From positions 1-64,000 of the forward strand of contig CAYTFW010000004.1 of the NCBI GenBank assembly GCA_964437145.1: a stretch of 64,000 nt of DNA, read 5' to 3'. A program made the position numbers and the translations under genes. Source of the stretch: JAFAZJ01 sp964437145. Its GTDB lineage: Bacteria > Pseudomonadota > Alphaproteobacteria > Reyranellales > Reyranellaceae. Position 1 is the first letter of the stretch. The number at the start of each line of letters is the position of its first letter. The notes below the pieces were generated by a model. It had not been told where the DNA came from and did no database searches. It saw nothing but the letters and a program-made list of their open reading frames with translations. This document shows, piece after piece, positions 29,490-38,770 of the stretch.

Positions 29490-30314
29490 TCACACCACCC
29501 GCGTCAGTTTGACGTAGCGGTCGGTGATCAGCATGGCGATTCCGATCAGCAGGATCTGCAGCACCGAGACGGCGGCGATCGTCGGGTCGATCTTCCACTC
29601 CAGGTACTGGAGGATGACGATCGGCAAGGTCGTGCGGCCCGGGCCGACGAGGAACAGGCTCATCTCGAGATTGCCGAAGGAGGTGACGAAGCCGAACAGC
29701 GCGCCGGCCACGATGCCCGGTCGGATCGACGGCAGGGTGATGCGCCAGAAGGTGGTCCACGGTCCGGCGCCGAGATTCTGCGCCGCCTCCTCGACGGCGC
29801 GATCCATGCCGGCGAGGCTCGCCGTCACCAGGCGCACGACCCAGGGGATCACGATCACCACGTGGCCCGCGACCATGGCGTAGAAGGTGCCGAGCACGTC
29901 GACGTCGAGGCCGTTCTCGACCTCGACGTGGAAGACATACATCGCCGTGCCGAGCACGACGCCGGGCACGATCACCGGCATCAGCAGCAGATTGGCCAGT
30001 GGCGCGCGCAGCTTGAAGTCGAAGCGCGCCAGGCAGAGCGCCGCCGGCACGCCCAGCGCCAGGCCGATGAAGGTCGCCAGCACGCCCACCCGCAGGCTGA
30101 GCGAGAAGCCGTCGACGAACTTGCGCTGGTCGAGGATCGCGGCGAACCAGCGCAGGCTGTAGCCCTCGGGCGGAAAGGACGGAATCTCCTGCCGGAAGAA
30201 CGCCAACCAAGTGACGAAGATCAGCGGCGTGAGGATGTAGAGCAGCCCGACCCCGGCCGCGCCGTTCAATGCCCAACGCCGCGCGCGGCGGCGGATGATT
30301 GCCGCGGCGCTCAT
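29490..30314 (-). CDS. ABC transporter permease, PotC type
   Basis: A 274-residue membrane protein with six segments and the EAA loop VEEAAQNLGAGPWTTFWRI. The ATG at 30314 was chosen; 21 further in-frame codons upstream are derived from the hairpin repeat at 30320-30397 and are unlikely to be translated. First gene of the transporter block. Confidence 0.87.
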   Translation of the reverse strand: MSAAAIIRRRARRWALNGAAGVGLLYILTPLIFVTWLAFFRQEIPSFPPEGYSLRWFAAILDQRKFVDGFSLSLRVGVLATFIGLALGVPAALCLARFDFKLRAPLANLLLMPVIVPGVVLGTAMYVFHVEVENGLDVDVLGTFYAMVAGHVVIVIPWVVRLVTASLAGMDRAVEEAAQNLGAGPWTTFWRITLPSIRPGIVAGALFGFVTSFGNLEMSLFLVGPGRTTLPIVILQYLEWKIDPTIAAVSVLQILLIGIAMLITDRYVKLTRVV

Positions 30315-30319
30315 GGAAG

Positions 30320-30397
30320 CTGGGGGCGCGCCACTCCAGTGGCGCGGTCTTTGTCGGTCCAAAGCAAGACGCGCCACTGGAGTGGCGCGGCCCCAGC
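30320..30397. repeat. Double-hairpin intergenic repeat
   Basis: Two copies of a self-complementary 18-mer (GCGCCACTCCAGTGGCGC near 30328 and its complement near 30371) lie inside a larger inverted repeat bounded by GCTGGGG and CCCCAGC. The same 18-mers recur at 56220-56277. The element sits between the amidohydrolase and PotC-type genes and may attenuate transcription within the operon. Confidence 0.8.
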
Positions 30398-30414
30398 CAT
30401 GAGGCGCACAACCC

Positions 30415-31644
30415 TCACAGCGCGTTCTTATGGAAGTGGCCGCCTTTGACGATGGCCGCGAGATTGGGGCCGCCGTCCTGGAACAGGCCGAGGTTCTTCA
30501 GCGGATCGCCGTCGACCACCAGTAGGTCGGCGAAGGCGCCCGGCTCGATCACGCCCAGCTTGCCCTCCTGGCGCACGACCTCGGCGCCGATCAGCGTGGC
30601 CGAGCGGATCACGTCGATCGCCGGCATGACCTCGCCCCTGATCTGGAACTCCCGCGTCTGCTCGTCCTCCAGCGCCCCCAGCAGATCGGAGCCGTAGGCC
30701 ATCTTCACGCCCGCCTTGCGGCAGTGCTCGAGCTCGGCGAAGCCGTATTTCAGCACCTCGTCGTTCTTCTCCAGCATGGAGTCGGGCATGCCCAGCTCCT
30801 TGGCGCGCCGTTTCATCGCGTCGTAGGCGATCAGGTTGGGCACCATGTAGACGCCCTTGCTGGCCATCAGCTTCGCCGTCTTGGCGTCGACCAGATTGCC
30901 GTGCTCGATGGTGCGCACGCCGCAATTGACCGCGCGCGTGATCGCCTCCGGCGTATAGGCGTGGGTCAGCACGTAACGGCCGAAGGCGTGCGCCTCCTCG
31001 ACGGCGGCGGTGATTTCCTCGATGGTGAACTGGATCGACTCCAGCGGATCGTAGGGCGAGGCGACGCCACCGGAGACCATCAGCTTCACCTGATCGGCGC
31101 CCTGGCGCATCTGCTCGCGCGCTGCCTTGCGCACCGCGTCGGGGCCGTCGGCGATGCAGCGGATGAACACCATGCCGTTGCAGCACAGGCAGGGCGGCCC
31201 GGCGAAGTCAGTGCGCCGGTTGCGGTCGTTGTGGCCGCCCGTCGGACCAATGGAGCGGCAGGAGATGAACATACGCGGGCCGGGGATCAGGCCGGACTCG
31301 ACCGCGGTCTTGGTACCCCAGTCGGCGCCGCCGGCGTCGCGTACCGTGGTGAAGCCGCGATCGAGCATGCGCTTCAGGCGGCCGGTCGAGCGTGCCATCA
31401 TCAGGGTCAGCGGCACCGCCTCCATGCGGTTGATGTAGACCTCGCTGTGGTGGGTATGCACGTGGCAGTCGATCAGGCCGGGCATCACGGTGCGCCCGCC
31501 ACAGTCGATCGCCGTGGCCTTGGCCGCCTTGATAGGCTTGGCCGAGACTTCCTTGATCAGATCGCCCTCGACCAGAACCTCGTAGCCACCGCGCGATTCA
31601 TTCCAGCGTGGGTCGAGCAGGCGCAGGTTCTTGAACAACAGCAT
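30415..31644 (-). CDS. Metal-dependent amidohydrolase, paralogue 1
   Basis: A 409-residue cyclic-amidohydrolase/imidazolonepropionase-like hydrolase. Metal ligands are visible: HVH at residues 61-63, a Lys in DQVKLMVSGG likely to be carboxylated, His in LTHAYTPEA, His in IEHGNL and Asp in YGSDLLG. It closely resembles the next gene upstream, including unusual shared segments such as LLDPRW and GGVASPYDPL, so the pair is a tandem duplication. The substrate is probably a C-N bond in a small organic compound imported by the adjacent Pot-type system; this is inference. Confidence 0.85.
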   Translation of the reverse strand: MLLFKNLRLLDPRWNESRGGYEVLVEGDLIKEVSAKPIKAAKATAIDCGGRTVMPGLIDCHVHTHHSEVYINRMEAVPLTLMMARSTGRLKRMLDRGFTTVRDAGGADWGTKTAVESGLIPGPRMFISCRSIGPTGGHNDRNRRTDFAGPPCLCCNGMVFIRCIADGPDAVRKAAREQMRQGADQVKLMVSGGVASPYDPLESIQFTIEEITAAVEEAHAFGRYVLTHAYTPEAITRAVNCGVRTIEHGNLVDAKTAKLMASKGVYMVPNLIAYDAMKRRAKELGMPDSMLEKNDEVLKYGFAELEHCRKAGVKMAYGSDLLGALEDEQTREFQIRGEVMPAIDVIRSATLIGAEVVRQEGKLGVIEPGAFADLLVVDGDPLKNLGLFQDGGPNLAAIVKGGHFHKNAL

Positions 31645-31660
31645 TGCTCGTCCCCCGCGC

Positions 31661-32896
31661 CTACTTCAGCGTGTTCTTGTGGAACCGGCCGGCCTTCATG
31701 ATCACCGGCAGATGCGCGCCCTGATCGAGGAACAGCTCGAGCTTCTTCAGCGGATCGCCGTCGACTACAATCAGGTCGGCGAAGGCGCCGGGCTCGACGA
31801 CGCCGAGCTTGCCCTCCTGCCGCAGGATCTTGGCGCCCACCAGCGTCGCCTGCCGGATGATCTCCAGCGGTTTCAGCACCTCGGCGCGATAGATGAACTC
31901 GCGACTCTGCTCGACCTGCAACTGGCCCAGCAGGTCGCTGCCATAGCCGACCTCGACACCGGCCTTCTTGCAGATCTCCAGCGAGCGCAGCGCGCCATCC
32001 ATGACGATGTCGTTCTTGTCGAGCATGTCCTTGGTCATGCCGAACTGCGCCGCGCGCTCCTTCATCACGAAGTAGGTGACGAGGTTGGCGATCATGAAGC
32101 CGCCCCTGGACGCCAGCAGCTTGGCCGACTTGGCATCGATCAGATTGCCATGCTCGATGGTACGCACGCCGTTGCTGACGGCCCGCGTGATCGCCTCGGG
32201 CGTGTAGGCATGCGCCAGCACGTAACGGCCGAAATTCCCGGCCTCGTCGGTCGCCGCGGCGATCTCGGCCGGCGAGTACTGCAGCGAATCGAGCGGGTCG
32301 TAGGGCGAGGCGACACCACCGGAGCACATGATCTTGATCTGGTCGGCGCCCTGGCGCATCTGCTCGCGCACCAGCTTGCGCACCTCGTCGGCGCCGTCGG
32401 CGATCGCCATGGCATAGACCAGGGCGTTGCAGCAACCGCAATTCGCGCCGGTATCGGTGCGTCGCCGCGAATCGCTGTGACCGCCGGTCGGGCCGATGGC
32501 GCGCCCGGAGATGAAGAGCCGCGGGCCGGGGATCAGGCCGCTTTCGACCGCGGTCTTGATGCCCCAATCGGCGCCGCCGGTGTCGCGCACGGTCGTGAAG
32601 CCGCGATCGATCATGCCCTTCATCAGGTCGGCGGCGCGCGCCGTCAGCAGGGTGAGCGGCACGGATTCGAGGTTGCGGATGTTCACCTCGCTCAGGAACA
32701 CGTGCACGTGGCAGTCGATCAGGCCGGGCATCAAAGTGCGGCCGCCGCAATCGACGATACGCGCGCCCGACGCCTTGATCGCCTTGTCCGAGACTTCCTT
32801 GATGGTCGCGCCCTCGACCAGCACCTCGTAGCCGCCGCGCGCGGCGGTCCAGCGCGGATCGAGCAGGCTCAGATTGCGGAACAGGATGGCGGCCAC
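31661..32896 (-). CDS. Metal-dependent amidohydrolase, paralogue 2
   Basis: A 411-residue homologue of the 30415-31644 product, with HVH at residues 63-65, a Lys in DQIKIMCSGG, His in LAHAYTPEA, His in IEHGNL and Asp in YGSDLLG. Sixteen bases separate the two genes. Divergence is greatest around residues 66-70 (FLSEV versus HHSEV) and in the CLCCN/CGCCN segment, so the substrates may differ. Confidence 0.85.
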   Translation of the reverse strand: MAAILFRNLSLLDPRWTAARGGYEVLVEGATIKEVSDKAIKASGARIVDCGGRTLMPGLIDCHVHVFLSEVNIRNLESVPLTLLTARAADLMKGMIDRGFTTVRDTGGADWGIKTAVESGLIPGPRLFISGRAIGPTGGHSDSRRRTDTGANCGCCNALVYAMAIADGADEVRKLVREQMRQGADQIKIMCSGGVASPYDPLDSLQYSPAEIAAATDEAGNFGRYVLAHAYTPEAITRAVSNGVRTIEHGNLIDAKSAKLLASRGGFMIANLVTYFVMKERAAQFGMTKDMLDKNDIVMDGALRSLEICKKAGVEVGYGSDLLGQLQVEQSREFIYRAEVLKPLEIIRQATLVGAKILRQEGKLGVVEPGAFADLIVVDGDPLKKLELFLDQGAHLPVIMKAGRFHKNTLK

Positions 32897-32962
32897 GCGA
32901 CTCTCCCCGGATGCGCTGCCGGCGAGGCTACCGCTATCGGCGGCGGAAGTCTCGCGAATCGC

Positions 32963-34411
32963 TCAAAGGATGGGCAGGGACAGCGGCGTGATAGTGTCGC
33001 CGTGGCGCTTGGCGTAGTCGTACTTGGGCGCGTCCCGGAGCATGCGCTGCTGCGCCTCGACCAGCTCGGCCACGGCGCCCTCGGGATCGAGGCCCACCGG
33101 CTTGCCATCCTTCAGCACCACGCCGCCGTCGACCAGCACCGTGCGCACGGCGCGGTCGGCGGCGTGGAAGACGAAGGAGCGCAGCGGATCGCGCGCCGGC
33201 GCCATCGCCGGGTGCGAGAGATCGGCGAGCACGATGTCGGCCTTGGCGCCCGGCGCCAGCCGGCCGATATCGTCACGGCCCAGCGCCTTGGCGCCGCCCA
33301 CGGTGGCGGCATGGAACACCGCGGCCGTGTCGATGCTGTGGATGTCCTCACTCATGATGCGGCCGGCGACGATCGCCAGGCGCATCTCCTCGACCACGTT
33401 GTGCGGCGCGCAATCGGTGCCGAAGCCCAAGGTCACGCCGCGCGCGATGTAGCGGCCGACATGGTTCATCGCCACGCCGTAACGCGCGAAGGGCTGCGGA
33501 CAATGCGCCACCGCCGCGCCCGAGGCCGCCAGGATGTCGAGATCGGCCCGCGTATGGGCGCGCACCTGCGGGTGGTCGTCGAGCAGGATGCAATGCGCCA
33601 GGATCGTGCCGGGGCGCAGCAGGCCAAGGTCGTTGGCGAAGCGCACCGAGGTGACGCCGTGGCGGCGGATGATCTCGCGCACCTCGACCACGGCCTGCGA
33701 GATATGGGTGGTGAAGGGATGGCCGGTCTCGGCGGCCCAGGCGGCGGCCTCGCGCAGCAGCTCGGGCGTCACAGTGTCGATCTGCGCCGCGAACACCACG
33801 CCGCGCAGCCGGCCGCTGGGATGCGAATCAGCGGCGGCGATGACGCGCTGCGCGCTCTGGAAGCCGCGGGTGCCGCCCGCCTCGTCCCAGGTCCAGGTGA
33901 CGGTCTGCGGCGCGCTCATGCCCCAGCGCGCCGAGGCGAAGGCCGGTGCCACATACCAGCGCATGCCCGACGCGGCCATGGTGTCGAACCAGCCGTCGAA
34001 ATCGCCGGTGAGGTCCATCGCCGTCGTGGTGCCACAGCGCAGCATCTCGCTGTAGGAAAGCCGCGCCGCCGCGCGGCGCCCAGTGTCGTCGAGGCGATAG
34101 GCCTGCAGGCGCTCGAACAGTCCGGTCATCTGATGCTCGGGCACGCCGTGATCCTCGCGCACGCCGCGATAGGCCGGCTCGGTCGTGGGATGGCTGTGGA
34201 TGTTGATCAGGCCGGGCATCACCAGATGCCCCGCCGCGTCGATCGCGCGCTCGCCCGGTGCCGGCGGTGTCGTGCCCTTGGGCTCGATGGCCGCGATGCT
34301 GCCGCCGTCGAGCCGGATGTCGACGTCGCGTCGATAGACGTGCCGCCCCGCTGATGCGTCCCACGCCACGGCCCAGGCTGCGTTGCGGATGATCGTCGGA
34401 CGTTCGGTCAT
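32963..34411 (-). CDS. Amidohydrolase of the chlorohydrolase/deaminase family
   Basis: A 482-residue protein, distinct from the two paralogues downstream, of the AtzC/SsnA/cytosine-deaminase-like group. HSH at residues 72-74 (INIHSHPT), His in TTHISQA, His in LAHCILLDD and Asp in FGTDCAPHN are the metal ligands. The ATG at 34411, with GGAG before it, is preferred over that at 34429. It is the promoter-proximal gene of the minus-strand operon and divergent from an aldo/keto reductase. Confidence 0.82.
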   Translation of the reverse strand: MTERPTIIRNAAWAVAWDASAGRHVYRRDVDIRLDGGSIAAIEPKGTTPPAPGERAIDAAGHLVMPGLINIHSHPTTEPAYRGVREDHGVPEHQMTGLFERLQAYRLDDTGRRAAARLSYSEMLRCGTTTAMDLTGDFDGWFDTMAASGMRWYVAPAFASARWGMSAPQTVTWTWDEAGGTRGFQSAQRVIAAADSHPSGRLRGVVFAAQIDTVTPELLREAAAWAAETGHPFTTHISQAVVEVREIIRRHGVTSVRFANDLGLLRPGTILAHCILLDDHPQVRAHTRADLDILAASGAAVAHCPQPFARYGVAMNHVGRYIARGVTLGFGTDCAPHNVVEEMRLAIVAGRIMSEDIHSIDTAAVFHAATVGGAKALGRDDIGRLAPGAKADIVLADLSHPAMAPARDPLRSFVFHAADRAVRTVLVDGGVVLKDGKPVGLDPEGAVAELVEAQQRMLRDAPKYDYAKRHGDTITPLSLPIL

Positions 34412-34505
34412 CGGGCTCCATCCTTCCATGACGAGAATTCAGGCTACACCATCAATCCACCGAATATGATGCCTTCAATCGCCATCGCGCCGACAGGACA
34501 ATTCA

Positions 34506-35477
34506 ATGCAGTACACGACATTGGGTAACACCGGCCTGAAGGTTTCGGTCGCCGGGCTGGGGTGCGGCGGCAACAGCCGGCTGGGTCTGGGTTCGGGTGG
34601 CACCGACGCGCAGGCGGTCGGCGTGGTGCGGGCGGCGCTCGATCTGGGCGTGAACTTCCTCGACACCGCCGAGGCCTATGGCACCGAGCATGTCGTCGGC
34701 CAGGCGGTCGCGGGTCGCCGCGACAAGGTGGTGATCTCATCGAAGTGCCGGTCGCGCAATCCCGGCGGTCCGATATCTGGGGCCGACGCGGTGAAGGCGC
34801 TGGAGAATTCGCTGCGCCTGCTGAAGACCGACTATGTCGACATCTACCATCTGCACGCCGTGGCGCCGGCCAACTACGACCACGCGATGAAGGAGATCGC
34901 ACCGGCGCTGCTGCGCGAGAAGGAGAAGGGCAAGCTGCGCCATCTCGGCATCACCGAGACCGGCCCGAATGACCCCAAACAGGAGATGATGGCCCGCGCC
35001 ATCACCGAGCCGCCGTGGGAGGTCGTGATGCTGGCCTACAGCATGATGAACCAGGGCGCGCGCCGCGCCATCCTGCCGACGGCCAAGAAGCGCGGCGTCG
35101 GCACCTTGCTGATGTTCGTGGTGCGCAACATCTTCAGCCGGCCGGCGGCGCTCAAGCAGGCGATGGCCGATCTCGCGGCCTCGGGCCAGGTGCCGGCGGC
35201 GTTCGCGCAGTCCGATGCGCCGCTGTCCTTCCTGATCCACGAGGGTGGCGCCACCAGCCTGACCGACGCCGCCTACCGCTTCGTCCGACACGAGCCGGGC
35301 GTCGACGTGGTGCTGTTCGGCACCGGCAAGCAGGAGCATCTGCGCGCCAATATCGACTCGATCCTGCGGCCGCCGCTGCCGGAGGCCGACATGCGCAAGC
35401 TGCGCGATCTGTTCGGCAGGCTGGTCGGCGTGGGCCTCGATCTGCCCGACGCCGTGCGTGCGGCCGCCAAGGCCTGA
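34506..35477 (+). CDS. Aldo/keto reductase
   Basis: A 323-residue AKR barrel protein with Asp53 and Tyr58 (LDTAEAYG), Lys80 (ISSKCRS) and His117 (DIYHLHAV). The C-terminal half is less typical, with GGATSLTDAAYRFVRHEPGV, as in the subgroup acting on dehydrogenated sugars or polyols. Divergent from the amidohydrolase operon; 94 bp lie between them. Confidence 0.86.
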   Translation: MQYTTLGNTGLKVSVAGLGCGGNSRLGLGSGGTDAQAVGVVRAALDLGVNFLDTAEAYGTEHVVGQAVAGRRDKVVISSKCRSRNPGGPISGADAVKALENSLRLLKTDYVDIYHLHAVAPANYDHAMKEIAPALLREKEKGKLRHLGITETGPNDPKQEMMARAITEPPWEVVMLAYSMMNQGARRAILPTAKKRGVGTLLMFVVRNIFSRPAALKQAMADLAASGQVPAAFAQSDAPLSFLIHEGGATSLTDAAYRFVRHEPGVDVVLFGTGKQEHLRANIDSILRPPLPEADMRKLRDLFGRLVGVGLDLPDAVRAAAKA

Positions 35478-35507
35478 ACCGCCGTTCATCGCGATGATCG
35501 CGCGACG

Positions 35508-35554
35508 TTGACAAGGGCGTGAGGTATCATTAGTTAACTCTTGAGTTAATTAAT
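35508..35554 (+). promoter_or_regulatory. Promoter with overlapping 26-bp operator
   Basis: TTGACA at 35508-35513 and TAGTTA at 35531-35536 are spaced 17 bp apart. A palindrome at 35529-35554, with 12-bp arms (ATTAGTTAACTC and GAGTTAATTAAT) differing at one position around a central TT, covers the -10 and the start point. This is the layout of a repressor operator. A-T richness contrasts strongly with the flanks. ArsR-type repressors commonly control DUF1428/SRPBCC operons, but no such gene is adjacent. Confidence 0.72.
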
Positions 35555-35581
35555 GACACACGACACGGAGGCGCGACCCCC

Positions 35582-35935
35582 ATGACCTATGTCGACGGTT
35601 TCGTGATCCCGGTGCTGAAGAAGCGGCTCGCGGCCTACAAGAAGATCTCCGCCAAAGCTGGCAAGATCTGGAAGGAGTTCGGCGCGCTCGACTACAAAGA
35701 GTGCGTCGGCGACGACCTCGCGATCAAGTGGGGCACGCCGTTCCTCAAGCTCGCCAAGGCCAAGCCGGGCGAGACGGTGGTGTTCTCGTGGATCACCTAC
35801 AAGTCCAAGGCGCAGCGCGACAGGATCAACGCCAAGGTGATGAAGGATCCGCGGCTGAAGATGGATGGCGCCGCTATGCCCTTCGACATGAAACGCATGA
35901 GCTATGGCGGCTTCAAGGTCTTCATCGACGCCTGA
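35582..35935 (+). CDS. DUF1428 family protein (YbaA-like)
   Basis: A 117-residue small alpha/beta protein with the DUF1428 hallmarks MTYVDGFVIPVLKKRLAAYK, YKECVGDD and FDMKRMSYGGF. Function of the family is unknown. It is the first gene after the strong promoter-operator and leads a unit with the serine hydrolase and SRPBCC genes. Confidence 0.87.
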   Translation: MTYVDGFVIPVLKKRLAAYKKISAKAGKIWKEFGALDYKECVGDDLAIKWGTPFLKLAKAKPGETVVFSWITYKSKAQRDRINAKVMKDPRLKMDGAAMPFDMKRMSYGGFKVFIDA

Positions 35936-35945
35936 GGCGATGATC

Positions 35946-37139
35946 ATGACTGGTGGTTTCTCGGCGGCGCGGCTGCGGCGCATGAACGCGACCATGGCGG
36001 CCCATGTCGCGCGCGGCGACGTGGGCGGCATGGTCACGCTCGTGAGCCGGCGCGGCGAGACCATCGTCGAGACGCATGGCACGCTCGCGTCCGGCGGCAT
36101 GGAGCCGATGCGGCGCGACACCATCTTCCGCATCGCATCGATGACCAAGCCGATCACCGCGGCCGCCGCGATGATCCTGGTCGAGGAGTGCGTGATACGG
36201 CTCGACGATCCCGTCGATCGCTGGTTGCCCGAGCTGGCCGATCGCAAGGTGCTCAAGCGCCTCGACGGGCCGCTCGACGACACCGTGCCGGCCGAGCGAC
36301 CGATCACGCTACGCGACCTGCTGACCTTCCGCGCCGGGTTCGGCGCCATCATGGTCTTTCCGTCGCGCCTGCCGATCCAGACGGCGATGAGCGAGGCGGG
36401 TCTGGCGCCCACGCCCAATCGGGTGAAGCTCGCGCCAGATGCGTTCATGCAGCGCCTGGGCGCGTTACCGCTCGTGCATCAGCCCGGTGCGCGATGGCTC
36501 TATCACACCGGCTCCGAGGTGCTGGGCGTGCTGATCGCGCGCGCCTCGGGCCAATCGCTCGGCGCGTTCCTGCGCGAGCGTATCTTCGAGCCACTGGGCA
36601 TGGTCGATACGGGCTTCGACGTGCCGCCTGACAAGGTCGCGCGCATGCCCGAGGTCCATCGGTACGATGCCAGCGCGGGCAAGCTGACGGTCTTCGATAA
36701 CGCCAAAGCCGCCAACTACGCGACACCGGCGATCTTCGAGGCAGGCGGTGGCGGCCTGCTGTCGACCGCGGACGACTATCTGAAGTTCTGCCGCATGATG
36801 CTGGACAAGGGCCGCTACGCCGGCGGGCGCATCCTGTCGCGGCCTTCGGTCGAGCTGATGACCACCGACCAACTGACGGCCGCGCAGAAGGAGGATGCGA
36901 AGGACTTCTTCGGCGACAGCGCCGGCTGGGGCTTCGGACTGGGCGTGGTCACGCGGCGCACCGATCTTTACGGACCCGGCCGTTTCGGCTGGGATGGCGG
37001 CTATGGGACGTCGGCGCACAGCGATCCGGCGGAGGATCTGGTTGGCATCCTGCTGACCCAGCGTATGATGGACTCGCCCTCGCCACCCAAGGCGTTCGTC
37101 GATTTCTGGACATCGGCCTACCAGGCCATCGGCGACTGA
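35946..37139 (+). CDS. Class C beta-lactamase-like serine hydrolase
   Basis: A 397-residue protein of the beta-lactamase/transpeptidase-like fold, probably an esterase or peptidase. The nucleophile motif is Ser65-Met-Thr-Lys68 (IASMTKPI). The second motif is YHTGSE instead of the usual Y-x-N, and FGWDGGYGTS provides the third. No signal peptide is apparent, which argues for a cytoplasmic esterase. The ATG at 35946 has GAGG 8 bases upstream. Confidence 0.83.
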   Translation: MTGGFSAARLRRMNATMAAHVARGDVGGMVTLVSRRGETIVETHGTLASGGMEPMRRDTIFRIASMTKPITAAAAMILVEECVIRLDDPVDRWLPELADRKVLKRLDGPLDDTVPAERPITLRDLLTFRAGFGAIMVFPSRLPIQTAMSEAGLAPTPNRVKLAPDAFMQRLGALPLVHQPGARWLYHTGSEVLGVLIARASGQSLGAFLRERIFEPLGMVDTGFDVPPDKVARMPEVHRYDASAGKLTVFDNAKAANYATPAIFEAGGGGLLSTADDYLKFCRMMLDKGRYAGGRILSRPSVELMTTDQLTAAQKEDAKDFFGDSAGWGFGLGVVTRRTDLYGPGRFGWDGGYGTSAHSDPAEDLVGILLTQRMMDSPSPPKAFVDFWTSAYQAIGD

Positions 37140-37150
37140 ACGAGGCTGCC

Positions 37151-37687
37151 ATGCTCAAGATCATCCTGATCGTGCTCGCGGTGATCGCCGTCGCGGTGAT
37201 CGCCCTGCTGATCTACGCCTCGACGCGGCCCGACAGCTTCCGCGTGCAGCGCTCGATCACGATCAGGGCGCCGGCGGAAAGGATCTTTCCTGAAGTCAAC
37301 GACCTGCGCGTGCAACAGAGCTGGTCGCCCTGGGAGGCCAAGGACCCGGCGATGAAGCGCAGCTACAGCGGCGAGCAGAGCGGCAAGGGCGCGAAGTACG
37401 AGTGGCAGGGCAACAAGCAGGTCGGCGAAGGTCGCATGGAGATCGTCGAGTCGACGCCGCCGACCAAAGTGCTGATGAAGCTCGACTTCATCAAGCCGTT
37501 CCCGGCCAACAACATGGCGGAGTTCACACTCGAGCCCAAAGGCGACACGACGGTCGTGACCTGGGCGATCTATGGGCCGAGTCCCTTCATGTCGAAGCTG
37601 ATGGGCGTCTTCATGAACATCGACACCATGATCGGCAAGGAATTCGACACGGGCCTGGCCAACCTCAAGGCGCGGATGGAGAAGTAG
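37151..37687 (+). CDS. SRPBCC-family protein with N-terminal membrane anchor
   Basis: A 178-residue protein with a membrane segment at about residues 3-23, then a START/polyketide-cyclase-like domain (SITIRAPAERIFPEVNDL, WSPWEAKDP). The domain binds hydrophobic ligands in other members. Twelve bases after the serine hydrolase, so probably in the DUF1428 operon. A GC-rich hairpin (37691-37697 with 37707-37713) follows the stop and may be a weak terminator. Confidence 0.82.
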   Translation: MLKIILIVLAVIAVAVIALLIYASTRPDSFRVQRSITIRAPAERIFPEVNDLRVQQSWSPWEAKDPAMKRSYSGEQSGKGAKYEWQGNKQVGEGRMEIVESTPPTKVLMKLDFIKPFPANNMAEFTLEPKGDTTVVTWAIYGPSPFMSKLMGVFMNIDTMIGKEFDTGLANLKARMEK

Positions 37688-37739
37688 GCGCGGGCGGGCT
37701 AGACTGCCGCCCGTCGATCCTCATTCGCAGGAGGCCACC

Positions 37740-38021
37740 ATGCAGGCGATCTGGCGCGGCGCGGTGATCGCGGACAGCGATCGCACGCTCGAAGTCGGGG
37801 GATACCGCTATTTCCCGCGCGACTCGGTGAAGATGGAGCTGTTGCGGGCCTCGCCGCACACGGCGAACGATCTGAAGTGCCCGCACGGTGTGCGGTTCTA
37901 CGACGTGGTCGATGCCGACAAGCGCAGCGATCGCGCCGCCTGGTCCTACGAGGCGCCGCGCGATTCGATGAAACCCGTCGATCACTGGATCGGCTTTTGG
38001 GAAGACGTCGAGATCAAGTGA
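37740..38021 (+). CDS. DUF427 domain-containing protein
   Basis: A 93-residue single-domain protein: MQAIWRGAVIADSDRT, VGGYRYFPRDSV and the C-terminal WIGFWEDVEI define DUF427. Function unknown. An AGGAGG lies before the ATG. Its TGA shares one base with the next gene's ATG. Confidence 0.87.
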   Translation: MQAIWRGAVIADSDRTLEVGGYRYFPRDSVKMELLRASPHTANDLKCPHGVRFYDVVDADKRSDRAAWSYEAPRDSMKPVDHWIGFWEDVEIK

Positions 38022-38767
38022 TGGCCAAGGGCGGCAAGATTTTTGTCGGCATCGGCGGCTGGACGTTCGAGCCGTGGCGCGGCGTGTTCTACCCAGAGGG
38101 ACTGACGCACAAGAGGGAGCTGGAATACGCCGCGAGCAAGCTGACCTCGATCGAGATCAACGGCACGTACTACTCCAGCTTTAAGCCGGCGAGCTGGGCG
38201 AAATGGCGGGACGAGACGCCCGAGGGCTTCGTCTTCTCGATGAAGGCCTCGCGCTTCTGCACCAACCGGCGCCAGCTCGCCGACGCCGCCGAGTCGATCC
38301 AGCGTTTCGTCAACCAGGGCCTGGTCGAGCTGAAGGGCCGGGCGGGGCCGATCAACTGGCAGCTCGCCGCCACCAAGAAGTTCGACGCCGAGGACATCGG
38401 AAACTTCTTCAGGCTGCTGCCCAAAGAGGTCGGCGGCCTGACGCTGCGCCACGCGCTTGAAGTGCGTAACGAGACCTTCAAGGACAAGGCGTTCTACGAC
38501 CTCGCGCGCAAGCACAACGTGGCGATCATCTTCGCCGATGACGACACGTTCCCCGAGATCGACGAGCCGACCGCCGACTTCACCTACGCTCGGCTGATGC
38601 GCAGCGAGGAGAAGGTGAAGACCGGCTACAAGCCCGCCGATCTCGACAAGTGGGCCAAGCGGGTCAAGGCTTGGGCCAAGCGCGGCGACGTCTTTATCTA
38701 CTTCATTTCGGGCGCAAAGGTTCGCAACCCCGCCGCCGCGCAAGCCTTGATCGAACGCGTGGGCTGA
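38021..38767 (+). CDS. DUF72 domain-containing protein (YecE-like)
   Basis: A 248-residue TIM-barrel protein of the DUF72 family: FVGIGGWTFEPWRGVFYP, INGTYYSSFKPASWAKW and YARLMRSEE. Molecular role is unknown. The ATG overlaps the DUF427 stop (TGATG), so the two are translationally coupled. Confidence 0.86.
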   Translation: MAKGGKIFVGIGGWTFEPWRGVFYPEGLTHKRELEYAASKLTSIEINGTYYSSFKPASWAKWRDETPEGFVFSMKASRFCTNRRQLADAAESIQRFVNQGLVELKGRAGPINWQLAATKKFDAEDIGNFFRLLPKEVGGLTLRHALEVRNETFKDKAFYDLARKHNVAIIFADDDTFPEIDEPTADFTYARLMRSEEKVKTGYKPADLDKWAKRVKAWAKRGDVFIYFISGAKVRNPAAAQALIERVG

Positions 38768-38770
38768 CGA

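Noticed and set aside
31631..34354. A 907-codon open frame on the plus strand
   Set aside because: It lies antisense to the amidohydrolase genes, whose proteins carry complete metal-site motifs. Long antisense frames are expected at this G+C content.
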